The translations under genes and the position numbers were made by a program. From Variovorax ginsengisoli (GTDB lineage Bacteria; Pseudomonadota; Gammaproteobacteria; Burkholderiales; Burkholderiaceae_C): a DNA stretch of 64,000 bases. Where the stretch lies: positions 261,145 to 325,144 of the forward strand of contig NZ_RCZJ01000002.1 in NCBI RefSeq assembly GCF_006438845.1, written 5' to 3'. This document shows, piece by piece, positions 1 to 9,630 of the stretch. Below the pieces are notes generated by a model. It did not search any database. It saw only the letters and a list, made by a program, of their open reading frames with translations, and was not told where the DNA came from. Every line of letters begins with the position of its first letter. Position 1 is the stretch's first letter.

Positions 1-821
1 TAGACCTTCGGTGCCGCTGGCGGCACGAGCGCGAGGCCGACCAGCGCCTCGCCGGTGCCGATGGTGCCGACGCGCTGCGCGCCCGCGGTGCCGCTCAGGG
101 GCACGGTGTAGAGCGTCGTCGTCCCGCCGACCGCCAGCGCCGCGTAGCCGATGTTGTTGCGGGCGTCGATGTCGAAGCCGTTGCTCGCCGTGAACGTGAC
201 GTTCAGGGGCACCGGGTTGGCGAGCGTGCCGGCGTTGGGCGGGTCCTGCAGGTACAGCGTGCCGGCCGCGTCGAGGTTGTAGAGCTGCGTGGTGGCGGTG
301 CCGGCGAAGGCGTTGGTGTAGGCCGAGGCGGTGATGCGCGCCGGCGCGCCGTTGATCGGTCCGTCGACCACGGCAATGCCGGTGTTCACGTCCACGCGCA
401 GGTTCTGGCCACTGTCGCTGACCAGGCGCAGCCGGTCGGCCACGGGGTTGAAGTCGACACCGAACTGCGAGCCGGCCAGCGGCGTGCTGAGCGTGGACTT
501 GAGCGTCAGCACGCCGGTCGCGGCGTCGAGCGTGAAGATGCGGCCCTGGCTGCTGACCGCGTAGATCGCGCGATCGGCCGGCCGCACGTCGATGCCCACC
601 AGCGTCTCGCCAGCGACCAGGCCGCTGACCGCGCGGCTGGTGGCCACGGTGCCCGGCGTGGCGCGGTCGAACGAGATGACGCGGCCCGACGCGGTGACCG
701 CCACGGTGTTGCCCAGCGGGCCGTCGACGTTGCCGCTGTCACCATGCCCGCCGCCGCCGCCACAGGCGGTGATGGCGGCAGCGGCGACGAGGGCGAGAGG
801 GAGAGAGATCAAGCGATGCAT
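1..821 (-). CDS. DUF4394 domain lipoprotein (cut at window edge)
   Basis: The ATG is at 821 and about 272 codons are visible. Residues 1-20 form a lipoprotein signal peptide ending in a lipobox I-T-A-C (Cys20), followed by a glycine run, so the product should be a lipid-anchored envelope protein. The body carries the repeating phrases typical of DUF4394, such as [26 protein letters not shown] and [14 protein letters not shown], which suggest a beta-propeller-like fold of unknown function. The frame reads Pro-Lys-Val and then TA- at base 1, so the stop (TAA or TAG) may lie right at the edge. The family call is firm; no biochemical role can be given. Confidence 0.8.
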   Translation of the reverse strand, partial: MHRLISLPLALVAAAAITACGGGGGHGDSGNVDGPLGNTVAVTASGRVISFDRATPGTVATSRAVSGLVAGETLVGIDVRPADRAIYAVSSQGRIFTLDAATGVLTLKSTLSTPLAGSQFGVDFNPVADRLRLVSDSGQNLRVDVNTGIAVVDGPINGAPARITASAYTNAFAGTATTQLYNLDAAGTLYLQDPPNAGTLANPVPLNVTFTASNGFDIDARNNIGYAALAVGGTTTLYTVPLSGTAGAQRVGTIGTGEALVGLALVPPAAPKV

Positions 822-943
822 GGTTCAGGTCCTGGTAGGTGGAAGGCATGCCCCGCAGCGTGTTTTTGTTCGGCGTCGGCGTCGGCGTCGCGGCATGCCG
901 GTACTACCCGCGGCATGCCCGTTTGGATGCACCCCGCCGCCGC

Positions 944-3601
944 TTATTTACCTTCGGTTGCGTTTGCCTCGACGCCCAGCGCGCGCGCAAGGTACGGCGC
1001 CGTCGCGCTCCCCGCGCCGCGCGCGACCTCGGCCGGCGGCCCGCTCGCCACGATGCGCCCGCCCTCGCCGCCCGCGCCGGGGCCGAGGTCGATCACCCAG
1101 TCGGCGCGCGCCACCACGCGCATCTCGTGCTCGACCACCACCACCGTGTTGCCGGCACCCACCAGCCCTTCGAGCTGCGCCATGAGCTTGTCGACGTCCG
1201 ACGGATGGAGCCCGGTGGTCGGTTCGTCGAGGACGTAGAGCGTGTCGCCGCGCTGCGCACGCTGCAGTTCGGTGGCCAGCTTGATGCGCTGGGCCTCGCC
1301 GCCCGAAAGCTCGGTGGCGGGTTGGCCCAGGCGCAGGTAGCCCAGGCCGATCAACCGCAGCAGGTCGAGCGGCCGGTGCACGGCGGGCTCGTCGGCGAAG
1401 AACGCGCAGGCCTCGTCGACCGTCATGCCCAGCACCTGCGCGATGTTGCGGCCGTGCCAGTCGACCTTCAGCGTCGCCGCGTTGTAGCGCGCGCCATGGC
1501 AGTCGGGGCACGGCGCGTAGACGCTGGGCATGAAGAGCAGCTCGACACTGACGAAGCCCTCGCCCTCGCAGGTGGGGCAGCGGCCCTTCGCCACGTTGAA
1601 CGAAAAGCGGCCTGCGTCGTAGCGGCGCGCCCGTGCGGCCGGCGTGGCGGCGAAGAGCTTGCGCACGGCGTCGAACAACCCGGTGTAGGTCGCGAGGTTC
1701 GAGCGCGGCGTGCGGCCGATCGGCTTCTGGTCGACCTGCACCAGCCGCCGGATTCGCGCGGTGTCGCCGGCCAGCCGGCCCGCGGTCGTGCCTGCGGGTG
1801 CGGCCGGCGCGTCGGGCGCGTCCGCTTCGTCGTCGGCCACCGGCGCTTCGTGCCCGAGGTGCGCCGCGACGAGTTCGATCAGCGCCTGGCTCACGAGGCT
1901 GGATTTGCCCGAGCCCGAGACGCCGGTCACGGCCGTCAGCACGCCGAGCGGAAAAGCGGCGTCGATGTCGTCGAGGTTGTTGCGCACCACGCCTTCGAGC
2001 TTCAACCAGCCCGCGGGCTCGCGGGCGTGTCGATCGGTTCGAGCAAGGTCGTGGCCGAACAGGTAGCGCGCGGTGTGCGAGGCCGCGACCCGGCGCAGAC
2101 CCTCGGGCGGTCCGCTGTAGAGCACCTGACCGCCCTGCTCGCCCGCGTCGGGGCCGACGTCGACGATCCAGTCGGCACGCCGCATCACTTCGAGGTCGTG
2201 CTCCACCACAAACAGCGAATTGCCAGCGCCCTTCAACGCATCGAGCGCCGACAGCAGCGCCGCGGCATCGGCCGGATGCAAGCCGGCGGATGGTTCGTCG
2301 AGCACGTAGACCACGCCGAACAGGTTGGAGCGGATCTGCGTGGCGAGCCGCAGCCGCTGAAGCTCGCCGGGCGACAGCGTGGGCGTGGCGCGATCGAGCG
2401 ACAGGTAGCCCAGGCCCAGCCCGCGCAGTGTGTCGACGCGCGCCAGCACCTCGTGTGCGATGCGCTGCGCAGCGATGCGCTTTTCCTCCGACAACGCGGG
2501 CGTGCGCCGCACGTCGGGCGATGCCGCATGCGACGCGCCGCCGGCCGCCACGCGCTGCGCCGCGTCCTGGCGCGATGCCGCCCGGCTGCGCACCGGCGTC
2601 GGCGCCTCGGAGCGCAGCGTGCCGGCCGCCGCCGGCGCGAGCACCTCCGCCAGCCGGTCGAGCGGCAAGCGCGACAGCGCGCCGATGTCGAGACCGGCGA
2701 AGCGCACGCTCAACGCCTCGCGCTTGAGCCGCTTGCCGTCGCAGGCCGGGCACACGCTGCCGGCCATGAAGCGCGACACGCGCTTCTTCGTCAACGCGCT
2801 CTGCGTGGTCGCGAAGGTGTGCAGCACGTACTTGCGCACCCCCATGAAGGTGCCCTGGTAGCTCGGCGTCGTCTTGCGGCGCAGCGCGGCGCGCGTCTCC
2901 TCCGGCGTGAAGCCGGCGTACACCGGCACGGTCGGCTGCTCCTCGGTGAAGAGGATCCAATCACGGGCCTTGCGCGGCAGGTCGCGCCACGGAATGTCGA
3001 CGTCGTAGCCCAGCGTGACGAGGATGTCGCGCAGGTTCTGGCCCTGCCAGGCCGGCGGCCACGCAGCGATGGCGCGCTCCCGGATGCTCAGGCTGTCGTC
3101 GGGGACCATCGTGCGCTCGGTCACTTCGTACACATGACCGAGCCCATGGCAAGTCGGGCAGGCGCCCTGCGCCGTGTTGGGTGAGAAATCCTCGGCGAAC
3201 AGCATCGCCTGCTCGGGCGGGTAGTGGCCGGCGCGCGAATACAACATGCGCAGCAGGCTCGACAACGTGGTGACGCTGCCGACCGACGAGCGCGTGCTGG
3301 GCGTGCCGCGCTGCTGTTGCAGCGCCACGGCCGGCGGCAGTCCGTCGATCGAATCGACCGCCGGCACGCCGACCTGGTCGATGAGCCGGCGCGCATACGG
3401 CGCCACCGACTCGAAGTAGCGCCGCTGCGCCTCGGCGTACAGCGTGCCGAACGCCAACGACGACTTGCCTGAGCCCGAGACGCCACTGAACACCACCAAC
3501 GCATCGCGCGGGATGTCGACGTCGACGTTCTTCAGGTTGTGCTCGCGCGCGCCACGCACGCGAACGAAGGCGTTCGCCGCGCGCTCGTCGCGTGTGTTCA
3601 C
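944..3601 (-). CDS. uvrA: UvrA2-type excinuclease ABC ATPase lacking the UvrB-binding domain
   Basis: This 885-residue protein has two ABC ATPase modules. Walker A motifs GVSGSGKSS lie near residues 40-48 and 560-567; signatures are [11 protein letters not shown] near 408 and [11 protein letters not shown] near 763. Zinc-finger CPTCHG, CPACDG and [14 protein letters not shown] motifs are present. After LYSRAGHY the chain passes almost directly to the first CxxC, so the roughly 120-residue UvrB-interaction domain of canonical UvrA is missing. That is the mark of UvrA2/DrrC-like paralogues, linked to DNA-damage or DNA-binding-drug tolerance rather than classical repair. The GTG start overlaps the stop of the upstream molybdenum-subunit gene as GTGA, implying translational coupling. 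A housekeeping uvrA is expected elsewhere. Confidence 0.9.
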   Translation of the reverse strand: MNTRDERAANAFVRVRGAREHNLKNVDVDIPRDALVVFSGVSGSGKSSLAFGTLYAEAQRRYFESVAPYARRLIDQVGVPAVDSIDGLPPAVALQQQRGTPSTRSSVGSVTTLSSLLRMLYSRAGHYPPEQAMLFAEDFSPNTAQGACPTCHGLGHVYEVTERTMVPDDSLSIRERAIAAWPPAWQGQNLRDILVTLGYDVDIPWRDLPRKARDWILFTEEQPTVPVYAGFTPEETRAALRRKTTPSYQGTFMGVRKYVLHTFATTQSALTKKRVSRFMAGSVCPACDGKRLKREALSVRFAGLDIGALSRLPLDRLAEVLAPAAAGTLRSEAPTPVRSRAASRQDAAQRVAAGGASHAASPDVRRTPALSEEKRIAAQRIAHEVLARVDTLRGLGLGYLSLDRATPTLSPGELQRLRLATQIRSNLFGVVYVLDEPSAGLHPADAAALLSALDALKGAGNSLFVVEHDLEVMRRADWIVDVGPDAGEQGGQVLYSGPPEGLRRVAASHTARYLFGHDLARTDRHAREPAGWLKLEGVVRNNLDDIDAAFPLGVLTAVTGVSGSGKSSLVSQALIELVAAHLGHEAPVADDEADAPDAPAAPAGTTAGRLAGDTARIRRLVQVDQKPIGRTPRSNLATYTGLFDAVRKLFAATPAARARRYDAGRFSFNVAKGRCPTCEGEGFVSVELLFMPSVYAPCPDCHGARYNAATLKVDWHGRNIAQVLGMTVDEACAFFADEPAVHRPLDLLRLIGLGYLRLGQPATELSGGEAQRIKLATELQRAQRGDTLYVLDEPTTGLHPSDVDKLMAQLEGLVGAGNTVVVVEHEMRVVARADWVIDLGPGAGGEGGRIVASGPPAEVARGAGSATAPYLARALGVEANATEGK

Positions 3602-5880
3602 GGCGCCATGACCTTGTCGGGCGTCATCGGCGTGCTGCGCACGCGCCGGCCGGTGGCGTGGAAGATCGCGTTGCTGATGGCGGCCGACACGCCGACGATG
3701 CCGATCTCGCCAACGCCCTTGGCGCCGAGCCGGCTCACGACGCGGTCGTCTTCCTGCACGAAGATCACGTCGATGTCGTGGATGTCGGCGTTCACCGACA
3801 CGTGGTACTCGCTCAGGTTGTGGTTCATGAAGCGGCCCAGGCGGTGGTCGGTGTGCGTTTCTTCATGCAGCGCCTGGCCGATGCCCCACACCACGGCGCC
3901 ACTGACCTGGCTGTGCGCGGTCTTGGCGTTGATGATGCGGCCCGCCGCGATGGCGCTCACCACGCGCGTCACGCGCACCGTGCCCATCAGCTCGTCCACC
4001 CGAACCTCGCAGAACACGGCGGAGTGCGTGGCGCGCAAGTACTTCTTCTGCTTGAACACGTGCGGCAGCATCAGGTATTTCTCCTCGATGCGTGCTTCGT
4101 TCGCATGCGCGAGCACGTCGACCAGCCGCACCGCGCCCGAAGGGTCGACCGCGCGGCGCAGCGTGCCGTCGACGAACTCCATCTCCTCGAAACGCACCTT
4201 GCGCAGCGCGGTACCAGGCATCGCGCGCGCGAGGCGAAACAGGCGCCGCTGCAGTTTCTCGCACACGCCCTCGACCGCCGAACCCACCGTGGTGACGTGC
4301 GACGACCCACCCTCGATGGGCGCCACCGGCAACGTGGAGTCGCCGAGCTGGAAGGTGACCTGCTCCAGCGGCAGGCCCATGGCAGCGGCCGCGATCTGCG
4401 CCATCACGGTGTAGGTGCCGGTGCCGATGTCGGTGGCCGCGCTGCTCACCACCAGGCGGCCGTCGGCGTGCAGCACGGCACTGGCGCGCGCGAACATCTG
4501 CATCGCATCCCACGTGCCGGTGGCCATGCCCCAGCCGATGAGTTCGGTGCCTTCCTGCATGGAGCGCGGCGCGAGCGGGCGCTCGGCCCAGCCGAAGCGC
4601 TCTGCGCCCTGTTCGTAGCAGGCCCGCAGTTCCTTGGTGGAGTACGGCAGATCGTCCATCGGGTTGCGCTCGGCGTAGTTCTTCAAGCGCAGCGCGAGCG
4701 GGTCCATGTCGAGCTTGTGGGCCAGCTCGTCCATGGCCACTTCGAGAGCGTGAACGCCGTGTGCGGCGCCGGGCGCACGCATGTCCATCGGGCTGTACTG
4801 GTCGAGGTCCACCAGGTCGTAGCCGAGCCGGATGTTGTCGCAGCGGTAGAGCTGGCCCGACCAGTTGACGACCACCTCCACGTAGTCCTCGAAGCGCGAG
4901 GTCTCCGCCACGGCATGGTGCGAAATGGACCGCAGCGTACCGTCGCGATCCGCGGCGAGCTTCACCCGCTGCAGCGTTTCCGGACGGTGGCCGAAGGTGA
5001 ACATCTGCTGCCGCGTGAGCACCACCCGCACCGAGCGCTCGAGCTGCAGCGCGGCCATCACGGCCAGCGGCAGCTGGTACTGCGGCCGCAGGCCGGAGCC
5101 GAAGGCGCCGCCCACATAGGTGTTGCGCACCGTCACCTTGTCTTTCGACAGACCGAACACGTGCGACACGTACCAGCGGCTGTTCTGCGAGCTCTGCGTC
5201 TTGTCGTGGATGGTGAGGTGGCCGTCCGGGCCGCGCACCACGGTCGTGGCGAAGAGCTCCATGGGGTTGTGGTGCTCGACGCCGCTGTAGTACTCGGCTT
5301 CGATCTGCACCGGCGCGGCGGCGAAGGCGGCGCGCGCGTCGCCTTTCTCCTTCGGCGGCGGCGAGTAACCCGCCTTCAGCCGGCTCGGCTTGTAGGCGCG
5401 ATGCAGGTTGGCCAGCAACCGGGTGTCGTGCGGCTCGACCGCATAGTTCACCTCGACCAGCGACGCGGCGTAGCGGGCGGCCTCGAAGGTCTCGGCCACC
5501 ACCAGCGCCACCGGCTGCCCGCTGTACGCGATATCGCCGTCGTGCAGCGGCTTGAAGGGCGTGCCGCCGGGGGCGGTCATGTCCTTGTAGAACAGGCCGA
5601 TGCTGCGCGTCTTCGGCTTGTTCAGGTGCGTGAGGATGTCCAGCACGCCCGGCACGGCCAGGGCCGCGTCGAGCGCAAAGCCGACGATGCGGCCGCGCGC
5701 GATGGTTGCGTTGACCACCACGCCGTACGCCAGGTCCTCGGCCGGATGCTCGGCCGCATAGCGCGCCTGACCGGTGACCTTGGCGCGACCGTCGATGCGC
5801 GAGACCGGGTCGCCCACGCGCACGGGACCCGTTCCAGCGTCGGCGGTCGGGGCGTTGAGGGCTTCGATGAGTTCGGTCAC
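3598..5880 (-). CDS. paoC: Molybdenum hydroxylase large subunit (xanthine dehydrogenase/aldehyde oxidase family, PaoC-like)
   Basis: This 760-residue molybdopterin-cytosine-dinucleotide subunit belongs to the xanthine dehydrogenase family. The aldehyde oxidase hammerhead domain starts near residue 25 (VGDPVSRIDGRAKVTGQARY), and the Mo-binding domains continue to the C terminus. The motif GAKGVGEIG places the expected catalytic base at Glu725. It would hydroxylate or oxidise an aldehyde or N-heterocycle and pass electrons to the FAD and FeS partners encoded just upstream. The GTG start overlaps the FAD-subunit stop (GTGA at 5877-5880), and the stop overlaps uvrA. The substrate cannot be read from sequence; an aromatic aldehyde is a guess from similarity to PaoABC. 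No XdhC/PaoD-type maturation gene is in the window. Confidence 0.92.
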   Translation of the reverse strand: MTELIEALNAPTADAGTGPVRVGDPVSRIDGRAKVTGQARYAAEHPAEDLAYGVVVNATIARGRIVGFALDAALAVPGVLDILTHLNKPKTRSIGLFYKDMTAPGGTPFKPLHDGDIAYSGQPVALVVAETFEAARYAASLVEVNYAVEPHDTRLLANLHRAYKPSRLKAGYSPPPKEKGDARAAFAAAPVQIEAEYYSGVEHHNPMELFATTVVRGPDGHLTIHDKTQSSQNSRWYVSHVFGLSKDKVTVRNTYVGGAFGSGLRPQYQLPLAVMAALQLERSVRVVLTRQQMFTFGHRPETLQRVKLAADRDGTLRSISHHAVAETSRFEDYVEVVVNWSGQLYRCDNIRLGYDLVDLDQYSPMDMRAPGAAHGVHALEVAMDELAHKLDMDPLALRLKNYAERNPMDDLPYSTKELRACYEQGAERFGWAERPLAPRSMQEGTELIGWGMATGTWDAMQMFARASAVLHADGRLVVSSAATDIGTGTYTVMAQIAAAAMGLPLEQVTFQLGDSTLPVAPIEGGSSHVTTVGSAVEGVCEKLQRRLFRLARAMPGTALRKVRFEEMEFVDGTLRRAVDPSGAVRLVDVLAHANEARIEEKYLMLPHVFKQKKYLRATHSAVFCEVRVDELMGTVRVTRVVSAIAAGRIINAKTAHSQVSGAVVWGIGQALHEETHTDHRLGRFMNHNLSEYHVSVNADIHDIDVIFVQEDDRVVSRLGAKGVGEIGIVGVSAAISNAIFHATGRRVRSTPMTPDKVMAP

Positions 5881-6914
5881 TGGGGGGCTCCTTGTGCATC
5901 GGGGCCGTGGGCCTGGTTGTCGACGGTGCCGGCGGCAGCCGTTTCGAGCGCGCGAACGATGGCGCGGCGAGCCAGCGGGATCTTGAAATCGTTGGCGCCA
6001 TGGCCTTGCGCAGACCGCAGAAGCGCATCGGCGACCAGCGCGAAGTTCTCCGCGCTCGGCGCGCTTCCAAGCAACAGCGACTCGGCCTCGGGCAATCGCC
6101 AGGGTTTGTGCGCCACGCCGCCAACGGCCACGCGCGCTTCGCGCACGGTGCCGTCATCGGCGAGGTCGAGCGCGGCAGCCACGGAGACCAGCGCAAAGGC
6201 ATACGACGCGCGATCGCGCAACTTGAGATAGGCGGAATGCGAGCGGAACTGCTCGGCGGGCGGCAGCACGATGTGGGTAATGAGCTCGTCGGGCGCCAGC
6301 GTGTTGTCGATGTCCGGCTTGTCGCCCGGCAGTCGATGGAACTCGGCGAAGGCGATGGCCCGCACACCGCTGCGCGAGCGCACGTGCACCGTCGCGCCCA
6401 GCGCAGCCAAGGCCACGCACATGTCCGATGGATGCGTCGCAATGCAATGGGCACTGGCGCCCAGGATCGCGTGTTGCCGCGTGATGCCGCCGATGGCCGG
6501 GCAACCGCTGCCGGGCTCGCGCTTGTTGCATGGGACGCCGGCATCGTAGAAATAGTGGCAGCGGGTTCGCTGCAGCAGGTTGCCGCCGTTGCTGGCCATG
6601 TTGCGGATCTGCGGCGACGCGCCGGCCAGGATGGCCGCGCTCAGAAGCGGGTAGCGGTTTCGTACTTCCGGGTGGTAGGCGGTGTCGGCGTTGCGCGCCA
6701 GCGCGCCCAGTCGCAGACCGCCGTCCTCGGTGTCTTCGATGCCGGCGAACGGCAGCCCGTTGATGTCGATCAGGCGCGCTGGCCGAGCGATGTTCTCCTT
6801 CATCAGGTCCAGCAGGTTGGTGCCGCCGGCGATGAAGCGTGTGGCGCCGCCATCGGCCAGGGCGGCCAAGGCAGAGGAGGCGTCGTCGGCGCGGGCGAAT
6901 GTGATGGGGGTCAT
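5877..6914 (-). CDS. paoB: Molybdenum hydroxylase FAD subunit with probable 4Fe-4S insert (PaoB-like)
   Basis: This 345-residue protein is a FAD-binding, CO-dehydrogenase-flavoprotein-type subunit. The FAD-contact motif FIAGGTNLLDLMKE is near residues 27-40, and SNGGNLLQRTRC is near 108-119. After it come Cys119, Cys129 (PCNKR), Cys138 (GSGCPA) and Cys157, a pattern like the insert that binds an extra 4Fe-4S cluster in E. coli PaoB and 4-hydroxybenzoyl-CoA reductase. The subunit would carry electrons between the 2Fe-2S subunit and the acceptor. The ATG overlaps the 2Fe-2S gene stop (ATGA at 6911-6914). The extra cluster is inferred from cysteine spacing only. Confidence 0.9.
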   Translation of the reverse strand: MTPITFARADDASSALAALADGGATRFIAGGTNLLDLMKENIARPARLIDINGLPFAGIEDTEDGGLRLGALARNADTAYHPEVRNRYPLLSAAILAGASPQIRNMASNGGNLLQRTRCHYFYDAGVPCNKREPGSGCPAIGGITRQHAILGASAHCIATHPSDMCVALAALGATVHVRSRSGVRAIAFAEFHRLPGDKPDIDNTLAPDELITHIVLPPAEQFRSHSAYLKLRDRASYAFALVSVAAALDLADDGTVREARVAVGGVAHKPWRLPEAESLLLGSAPSAENFALVADALLRSAQGHGANDFKIPLARRAIVRALETAAAGTVDNQAHGPDAQGAPQ

Positions 6915-7498
6915 GCCGGCACCGTCCCGATCACGACGCGGCGGTACGGATTCGCCGGCGCCTCGATGCCCATCACCTCGCCCACGGCCTGCACGATCTG
7001 CGGGTAGGCCCCGCAGCGGCAGACGTTGCCGCTCATCAGTTCACGGATGTCGTCCCGGCTCGCCGCCTCGCCCTCGTTCATGAGCCCGACGGCCGAGCAC
7101 AGCTGACCCGGCGTGCAGTAGCCGCACTGGAAGGCGTCGTGTTCGATGAAGGCTTGCTGCAGTGGATGCAGCGCATCACCGTTGGCCAGGCCTTCCACCG
7201 TGGTGACCTCGCGGCCTTCCTGCATCACGGCCAGCGTGAGGCAGGCGTTGATGCGCCGACCGTCGACCAGCACCGTGCAGGCACCGCATTGCCCGTGGTC
7301 GCAGCCCTTCTTGGTGCCGGTGAGGTCGAGCCGATCGCGCAGCAGGTCGAGCAGCGTCACCCAGGGGTCGATGTGCACCGTGTGCGGACGGCCGTTGATG
7401 CGAAGCGAGAGCGCATGCTGTGCGCCGTGGGCGTCGGCGCTCGGCACCGTCGCGTGAAGGTCGCGCGCATCGGACGCGACCGGTTCGGAATGGTCCAT
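6911..7498 (-). CDS. paoA: Molybdenum hydroxylase 2Fe-2S subunit (PaoA-like)
   Basis: Read from ATG 7498, the protein has 195 residues. A plant-ferredoxin-type cluster is held by Cys66, Cys71, Cys74 and Cys86 (CDHGQCGACTVLVDG), and a second 2Fe-2S by Cys125, Cys128, Cys160 and Cys162 (CGYCTPGQ and CRCGAYPQI). The first of two tandem ATGs, at 7501, is only two bases from a GGAG ribosome site; the ATG at 7498 is five bases away and so preferred. The frame stays open upstream to 7537. Unlike E. coli PaoA, there is no twin-arginine signal in the first 40 residues, so the enzyme is probably cytoplasmic. First gene of a four-gene overlapping operon. Confidence 0.9.
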   Translation of the reverse strand: MDHSEPVASDARDLHATVPSADAHGAQHALSLRINGRPHTVHIDPWVTLLDLLRDRLDLTGTKKGCDHGQCGACTVLVDGRRINACLTLAVMQEGREVTTVEGLANGDALHPLQQAFIEHDAFQCGYCTPGQLCSAVGLMNEGEAASRDDIRELMSGNVCRCGAYPQIVQAVGEVMGIEAPANPYRRVVIGTVPA

Positions 7499-7763
7499 CA
7501 TGGCTCCATGTCTGTGTGTCGGGGGGAGCATCAACATGACGGCATCGCATGCGCGCGCGTGTAAGACAAAGCGGCATTCGACGGCCTGATCGCCGCCGTG
7601 GCTTCCCGAAGAAGTCGCCCGCGGCCACTCACCCGGGCTGTAGGGCTTGGCCTGCGCCGCATGCGATGCGATGCGCCGCGCATCGACGGGCGCGGCCTAC
7701 ACGCCGCGGCGGCACGCCGTTCTATCCATGGTGCTTTCCATCTTTTCATCGAAGGAACGACGC

Positions 7764-8006
7764 ATGGCTCCCCGAGACTTCATTCGCAAGGCCCGCGTGG
7801 CAGACGACCGACGACCCGATCTTCCCGGCGAGCACTGGGTGGTCTTGGGTGCAGGACTCCTGCTGCTAATGGCAGCAGGACGTGGCCGCTCTCTCATCGG
7901 CCGCACCGTGGCCGGCACGCTGGGAAGCGCCCTGGTGGGCCGCGCCGCCACCGGCCGTGGCGGCATCGAACGGCTGGTGCGAGTTTTCGCCGGCACGCGA
8001 CGCTGA
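7764..8006 (+). CDS. Small glycine-rich putative membrane protein
   Basis: This 80-residue reading frame starts at ATG 7764, with an AAGGA ribosome site nine bases upstream. After a charged N terminus (MAPRDFIRKARVADDRR) it has a hydrophobic stretch VVLGAGLLLLMAA near residues 27-39, then a second Gly/Ala-rich weakly hydrophobic stretch and a basic tail. It could be a single-pass membrane protein. I do not recognise a family. It lies between the divergent pao operon and the convergent metQ. The good start and composition make it plausible, but there is no functional evidence. Confidence 0.5.
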   Translation: MAPRDFIRKARVADDRRPDLPGEHWVVLGAGLLLLMAAGRGRSLIGRTVAGTLGSALVGRAATGRGGIERLVRVFAGTRR

Positions 8007-8070
8007 GGTCCGGCCGGCAGAAAACGTCAGCATTCGCGGCGAACGCGCCGACCCGGCGCGTGCACCAAGC

Positions 8071-8095
8071 AAAACAGCCGCGATCGCGGCTGTTC
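8071..8095 (-). terminator. Intrinsic terminator after metQ
   Basis: A perfect 9-bp stem, AACAGCCGC / GCGGCTGTT, encloses a GATC loop. On the minus strand it is followed by TTTTGCTT. It lies about 20 bases past the metQ stop and would end the metNIQ transcript. Confidence 0.75.
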
Positions 8096-8114
8096 GACAG
8101 GGCTGAGATGGGCC

Positions 8115-8939
8115 TTATTGCAGGAAACTGGGCTTGGCGTAGCCCTGAAACTTGCTATCGACCACGGCCTTGTATTCCTTCGAGCGGTAGGCCTCGGCAA
8201 TGTCCTTGGCCCAAGGCGTGTTCTTGTCCGCACTCTTCACGGCCACCACGTTCAGGTAGTGGTCGGGCGTCTTCTCCAGCGCCACGGCCTCGGTCAGCTT
8301 CAGACCTGACGAGATCGCGAAGTTGCCGTTGATGATGGCGTACTCGGTGTCGCCGATCGAGCGTGGCAATTGGGCGGCTTCGAGCGGAATGAACTTCAGC
8401 TTGCGTGGGTTCTGGTCGATGTCCTTTTCCGACGCGCGGATCGGGTCGATGCCGGTCTTGAGCGTGATCAGCTTGTTCTGCTCCAGCAGCACCAGCGCAC
8501 GCGCCAGGTTGCTCGGGTCGTTCGGCAGCGTCACGCGGTCGCCGTCCTTGGCTTCCGTCAGCGTCTTGCGGTTCTTCGAATACACGCCCAGCGGCGCGAT
8601 CGGGCCTTGCACCAGTTCGACGAGGTCGAGCTTCTGGTCGGCAGCAAACTTCTTCAGGTACACGAGATGCTGGAAGAAGTTGGCGTCGAGCGAGCCCTGC
8701 GCCAGCGCCAGGTTGGGCTGCACGTAGTCGTTGAATTCCACCAGCTTCACGGTGTAGCCCTTCTTCTGCAGGATCGGCACGATGCCCAGCTTGAGCTGGT
8801 CGATGTTCGAGCCCGCGGTCCCGCCGATGACGAGGTTCTTCTTGTCGGCTTGTGCCTGGGCGTCGAGCGAGAGGCCGCCCAGCGAGAGCGCTGCGATCGA
8901 AAGAGCGAGAAAGGAGCGGCGGAGAGTGAGAGTTTTCAT
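8115..8939 (-). CDS. metQ: MetQ/NlpA family ABC transporter substrate-binding protein
   Basis: From ATG 8939 the protein has 274 residues. The start is chosen because MKTLTLRRSFLALSIAALSL begins a classical Sec signal peptide with cleavage near AQA-QADKK; there is no lipobox cysteine, so it should be a soluble periplasmic protein. The NlpA/MetQ fold is shown by KNLVIGGTAGSNIDQLK, VEFNDYVQPN and NDPSNLARALVLLEQNKLI. The family binds methionine or related sulphur compounds for import. It is the last gene of the minus-strand metN-metI-metQ operon. The ligand could differ from L-methionine, since the family also carries other small amino acids. Confidence 0.9.
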   Translation of the reverse strand: MKTLTLRRSFLALSIAALSLGGLSLDAQAQADKKNLVIGGTAGSNIDQLKLGIVPILQKKGYTVKLVEFNDYVQPNLALAQGSLDANFFQHLVYLKKFAADQKLDLVELVQGPIAPLGVYSKNRKTLTEAKDGDRVTLPNDPSNLARALVLLEQNKLITLKTGIDPIRASEKDIDQNPRKLKFIPLEAAQLPRSIGDTEYAIINGNFAISSGLKLTEAVALEKTPDHYLNVVAVKSADKNTPWAKDIAEAYRSKEYKAVVDSKFQGYAKPSFLQ

Positions 8940-8967
8940 GACAGAGGACCAGAGAACAGAAAGGGAA

Positions 8968-9630
8968 TCAACGTTTATCCAGGCGGCGGGCGAAGGTATT
9001 GCCGACGAACTGAAGGATCTGCACCAGCACCACCAGCAGCACAACGGTGAAGATCATCACGTCGGTCTGGAAGCGGTAGTAGCCATAGCGGATAGCCAGG
9101 TCGCCGATGCCGCCACCGCCCACCACGCCGGCGATGGCCGAGTACGACAGGAAGCTGACCGACAACACGGTGAGCGCCAGCACCAGGCCGGAACGGGCCT
9201 CGACGATGAGCACGCGCCAGACGATCTGCAGTTCCGATGCGCCCATGGCATGCGCCGCTTCGATCACGCCGCGTGGCACCTCGCGCAGGCATTGGTCGAC
9301 CAGCCGCGCGAAGTAGGGAATGGCGGCGACCGACAGCGGCACCGCGGCCGCGAGCGGGCCGATGGACGTGCCCGCGATGACGCGCGTGACGGGCACCAGC
9401 GCCACCAGCAGGATGATGAAAGGGAAGGACCGCACGGTGTTGACGATCCAGTTCAGCACCAGGAAGGCAGGCTTGTTGTCGAGCGACTGGCCGGGGCCGA
9501 GCAAAAACAGCAAGACGCCCAGCGGGCCGCCGATCAGCACCGCGGCCGACAGGCCGATGCCCAGCATCAGGAAGGTCTGCCCGGTGGCGAGCCACAGCTC
9601 CGGCAGGATGGCGGCGATGTTCTCAGGCAT
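8968..9630 (-). CDS. metI: Methionine-type ABC transporter permease (MetI)
   Basis: From ATG 9630 the protein has 220 residues, with a GAGGAA ribosome site just upstream; an in-frame alternative is at 9660. Five or so hydrophobic helices are visible. The EAA loop with its conserved glycine is near EAAHAMGASELQIVW, where the ATPase docks. A glycine-rich AGVVGGGGIGDLAIRYGYYRF segment typical of MetI lies near the C terminus. The gene overlaps the end of metN by 8 bases, so the two are translationally coupled. Inner-membrane channel for the MetQ-delivered substrate. Confidence 0.92.
   Translation of the reverse strand: MPENIAAILPELWLATGQTFLMLGIGLSAAVLIGGPLGVLLFLLGPGQSLDNKPAFLVLNWIVNTVRSFPFIILLVALVPVTRVIAGTSIGPLAAAVPLSVAAIPYFARLVDQCLREVPRGVIEAAHAMGASELQIVWRVLIVEARSGLVLALTVLSVSFLSYSAIAGVVGGGGIGDLAIRYGYYRFQTDVMIFTVVLLVVLVQILQFVGNTFARRLDKR

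Noticed and set aside
839..3184. 781-codon plus-strand open frame
   Set aside because: It is antisense to the UvrA2 gene; the His/Arg/Gln-rich translation is without motifs.
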